NCBI GenBank assembly: GCA_045629305.1
Contig: JAZQQZ010000021.1
Span: forward strand, 1-24,619
Reading direction: 5' to 3'
From: UBA1227 sp045629305
GTDB lineage: Bacteria > Bacillota > Clostridia > Oscillospirales > Acutalibacteraceae
Length of the DNA: 24,619 nucleotides
Positions 24,048 through 24,619 of this stretch are shown in pieces. Below the pieces are notes generated by a model. That model saw nothing but the letters and a program-made list of their open reading frames with translations, did not search any database and was not told the origin of the DNA. Each line of letters begins with the position of its first letter. Position 1 is the first letter of the stretch. Made by a program: the position numbers and the translations under genes.

Positions 24048-24619
24048 ATGAAACTCGGAACAGTAGTAAAGTTTGGTGCAATAGGTGTTGCAGCAGCATC
24101 AACAGTTGTTGGTACAGTTGCAATAGCTACTAAAGCATCAAAGAAAGTAGGAAAAGAACCAGCAGCTCCAGCTCCAGCTCCAGTAGAAAAGAAAGAGACT
24201 CCTGTAGCTCCAGTATATGAAGCTCCAGTAGCAGAGCCAATCGTTGAGGCACCAGCAGAGCCAGAGTATACTAACATTGAGATGCAGCTTCCATATCTCG
24301 CTGGTAATCTTGGCGAAGATGATGCAAATCTTGAAGAAGTAGCTCCAGTAGTTGAAGAGCCAATTGCTGAGCCAATCGCTGAGCCAATCGCTGAGCCAGT
24401 AGTAGAGGAAGCTCCAGTTGAGCCAATCGCTTTCGAAGAGCCAGTAGTAGAGGAAGCTCCAGTTGAGCCAATCGCTTTCGAAGAGCCAGTAGTAGAGGAA
24501 GCTCCAGTTGAGCCAATCGCTTTCGCTGAGCCAGTAGTAGAGGAAGTTCCAGTTGAGCCAATTGCTTTCGCTGAGCCAGTAGTAGAGGAAGCTCCAGTTG
24601 AGCCAATCGCTTTCGAAGA
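24048..24619 (+). CDS. Membrane-anchored Pro/Glu/Val-rich repeat protein (3' end outside the window)
   Basis: The frame is open from ATG 24048 (AAAGGAG at 24033-24039) to the end of the window, 190 codons without a stop. It begins with a hydrophobic helix (about 8-28, VKFGAIGVAAASTVVG) followed by a KASKK turn, then an Ala/Pro-rich stretch (APAPAP), then acidic repeats. Five tandem copies of a 15-residue unit, EEPVVEEAPVEPIAF with small changes, occupy the visible end. The helix followed by lysines suggests an anchored rod or spacer. The gene lies close behind the diguanylate cyclase gene and may be co-transcribed with it. Function is not recognised; long minus-strand frames here are mirror images of the repeat. 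Confidence 0.85.
   Translation, partial: MKLGTVVKFGAIGVAAASTVVGTVAIATKASKKVGKEPAAPAPAPVEKKETPVAPVYEAPVAEPIVEAPAEPEYTNIEMQLPYLAGNLGEDDANLEEVAPVVEEPIAEPIAEPIAEPVVEEAPVEPIAFEEPVVEEAPVEPIAFEEPVVEEAPVEPIAFAEPVVEEVPVEPIAFAEPVVEEAPVEPIAFE
24390..24614 (+). repeat. Five tandem 45-base coding repeats
   Basis: Units start at 24390, 24435, 24480, 24525 and 24570, each 15 codons, nearly identical in bases as well as residues. The unit ending alternates in its first residue (Ala or Glu) and the fourth copy has Val for Ala. The array continues beyond the window. Shorter EPIA repeats lie just before it (24357-24389). Confidence 0.95.

Noticed and set aside
24026..24606. Minus-strand frames with LELPLLLAQRK-like or Ser/Gly-rich repeats at the right edge.
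   Set aside because: They mirror the 45-base coding repeat and the Ala/Pro stretch of the plus-strand gene, which has the ribosome site and a sensible membrane anchor.
24390..24614. Regular 45-base array considered as a CRISPR or minisatellite.
   Set aside because: The units are contiguous without spacers, a whole number of codons, and in frame with a protein that starts at 24048.

Overview
The window looks like chromosome of an anaerobic, low-to-mid GC Bacillota, most likely a gut-type member of the class Clostridia. The signs are a single-polypeptide pyruvate:ferredoxin oxidoreductase, a tungsten-type aldehyde:ferredoxin oxidoreductase (AOR) with its own polyferredoxin, strong AGGAGG ribosome sites before nearly every gene, AT-rich sigma-A type promoters, and a surface protein with InlB-type B-repeats. 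No tRNA, rRNA, CRISPR array, insertion sequence or prophage gene was seen. Genes are densely packed and no gap exceeds about 180 bases. The window cuts a gene at each end.

Layout. 1-2150: 3' part of a large cell-surface protein (beta-helix, three B-repeats, C-terminal membrane anchor). 2213-4160 (minus): a MoeB/ThiF-type E1 enzyme followed, one base after its stop codon, by a four-helix membrane protein that I read as a catalytically dead M28-type peptidase. 4310-7079 (plus): divergent cassette of a ThiS/MoaD-like ubiquitin-fold protein ending in GGG, AOR and a 4x[4Fe-4S] protein. 7132-14574 (minus): nifJ, glpK, an Ldh_2-family malate/lactate dehydrogenase and malic enzyme, all in one direction with very short gaps. 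14767-15804 (plus): gap, behind a strong promoter with a Rex-like operator. 15852-17273 (minus): D-Ala-D-Ala carboxypeptidase. 17359-18317 (plus): metallophosphoesterase and a stand-alone FakA-middle-like domain. 18355-19893 (minus): YifB/ComM ATPase. 19975-21856 (plus): phosphoglucomutase and a small membrane protein. 21969-22250 (plus): double zinc-ribbon protein under a striking inverted repeat. 22390 to the end (plus): a membrane diguanylate cyclase, then a membrane-anchored protein with 45-base coding repeats that runs off the window.

How the genes fit together. The centre is fermentative redox metabolism: GAPDH makes NADH, PFOR and AOR reduce ferredoxin, malic enzyme and the Ldh_2 enzyme connect malate, pyruvate and oxaloacetate, and GlpK feeds glycerol into triose phosphates. 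The E1 and ubiquitin-fold pair most likely supplies sulfur for the tungstopterin of the adjacent AOR. The least explained parts are the membrane pseudo-peptidase tied to the E1 gene, the orphan FakA-like domain, and the inverted repeat whose 3' arm covers the ribosome site of the zinc-ribbon gene while a promoter lies in the other arm. All functional calls are from reading the sequence; no database search was run.
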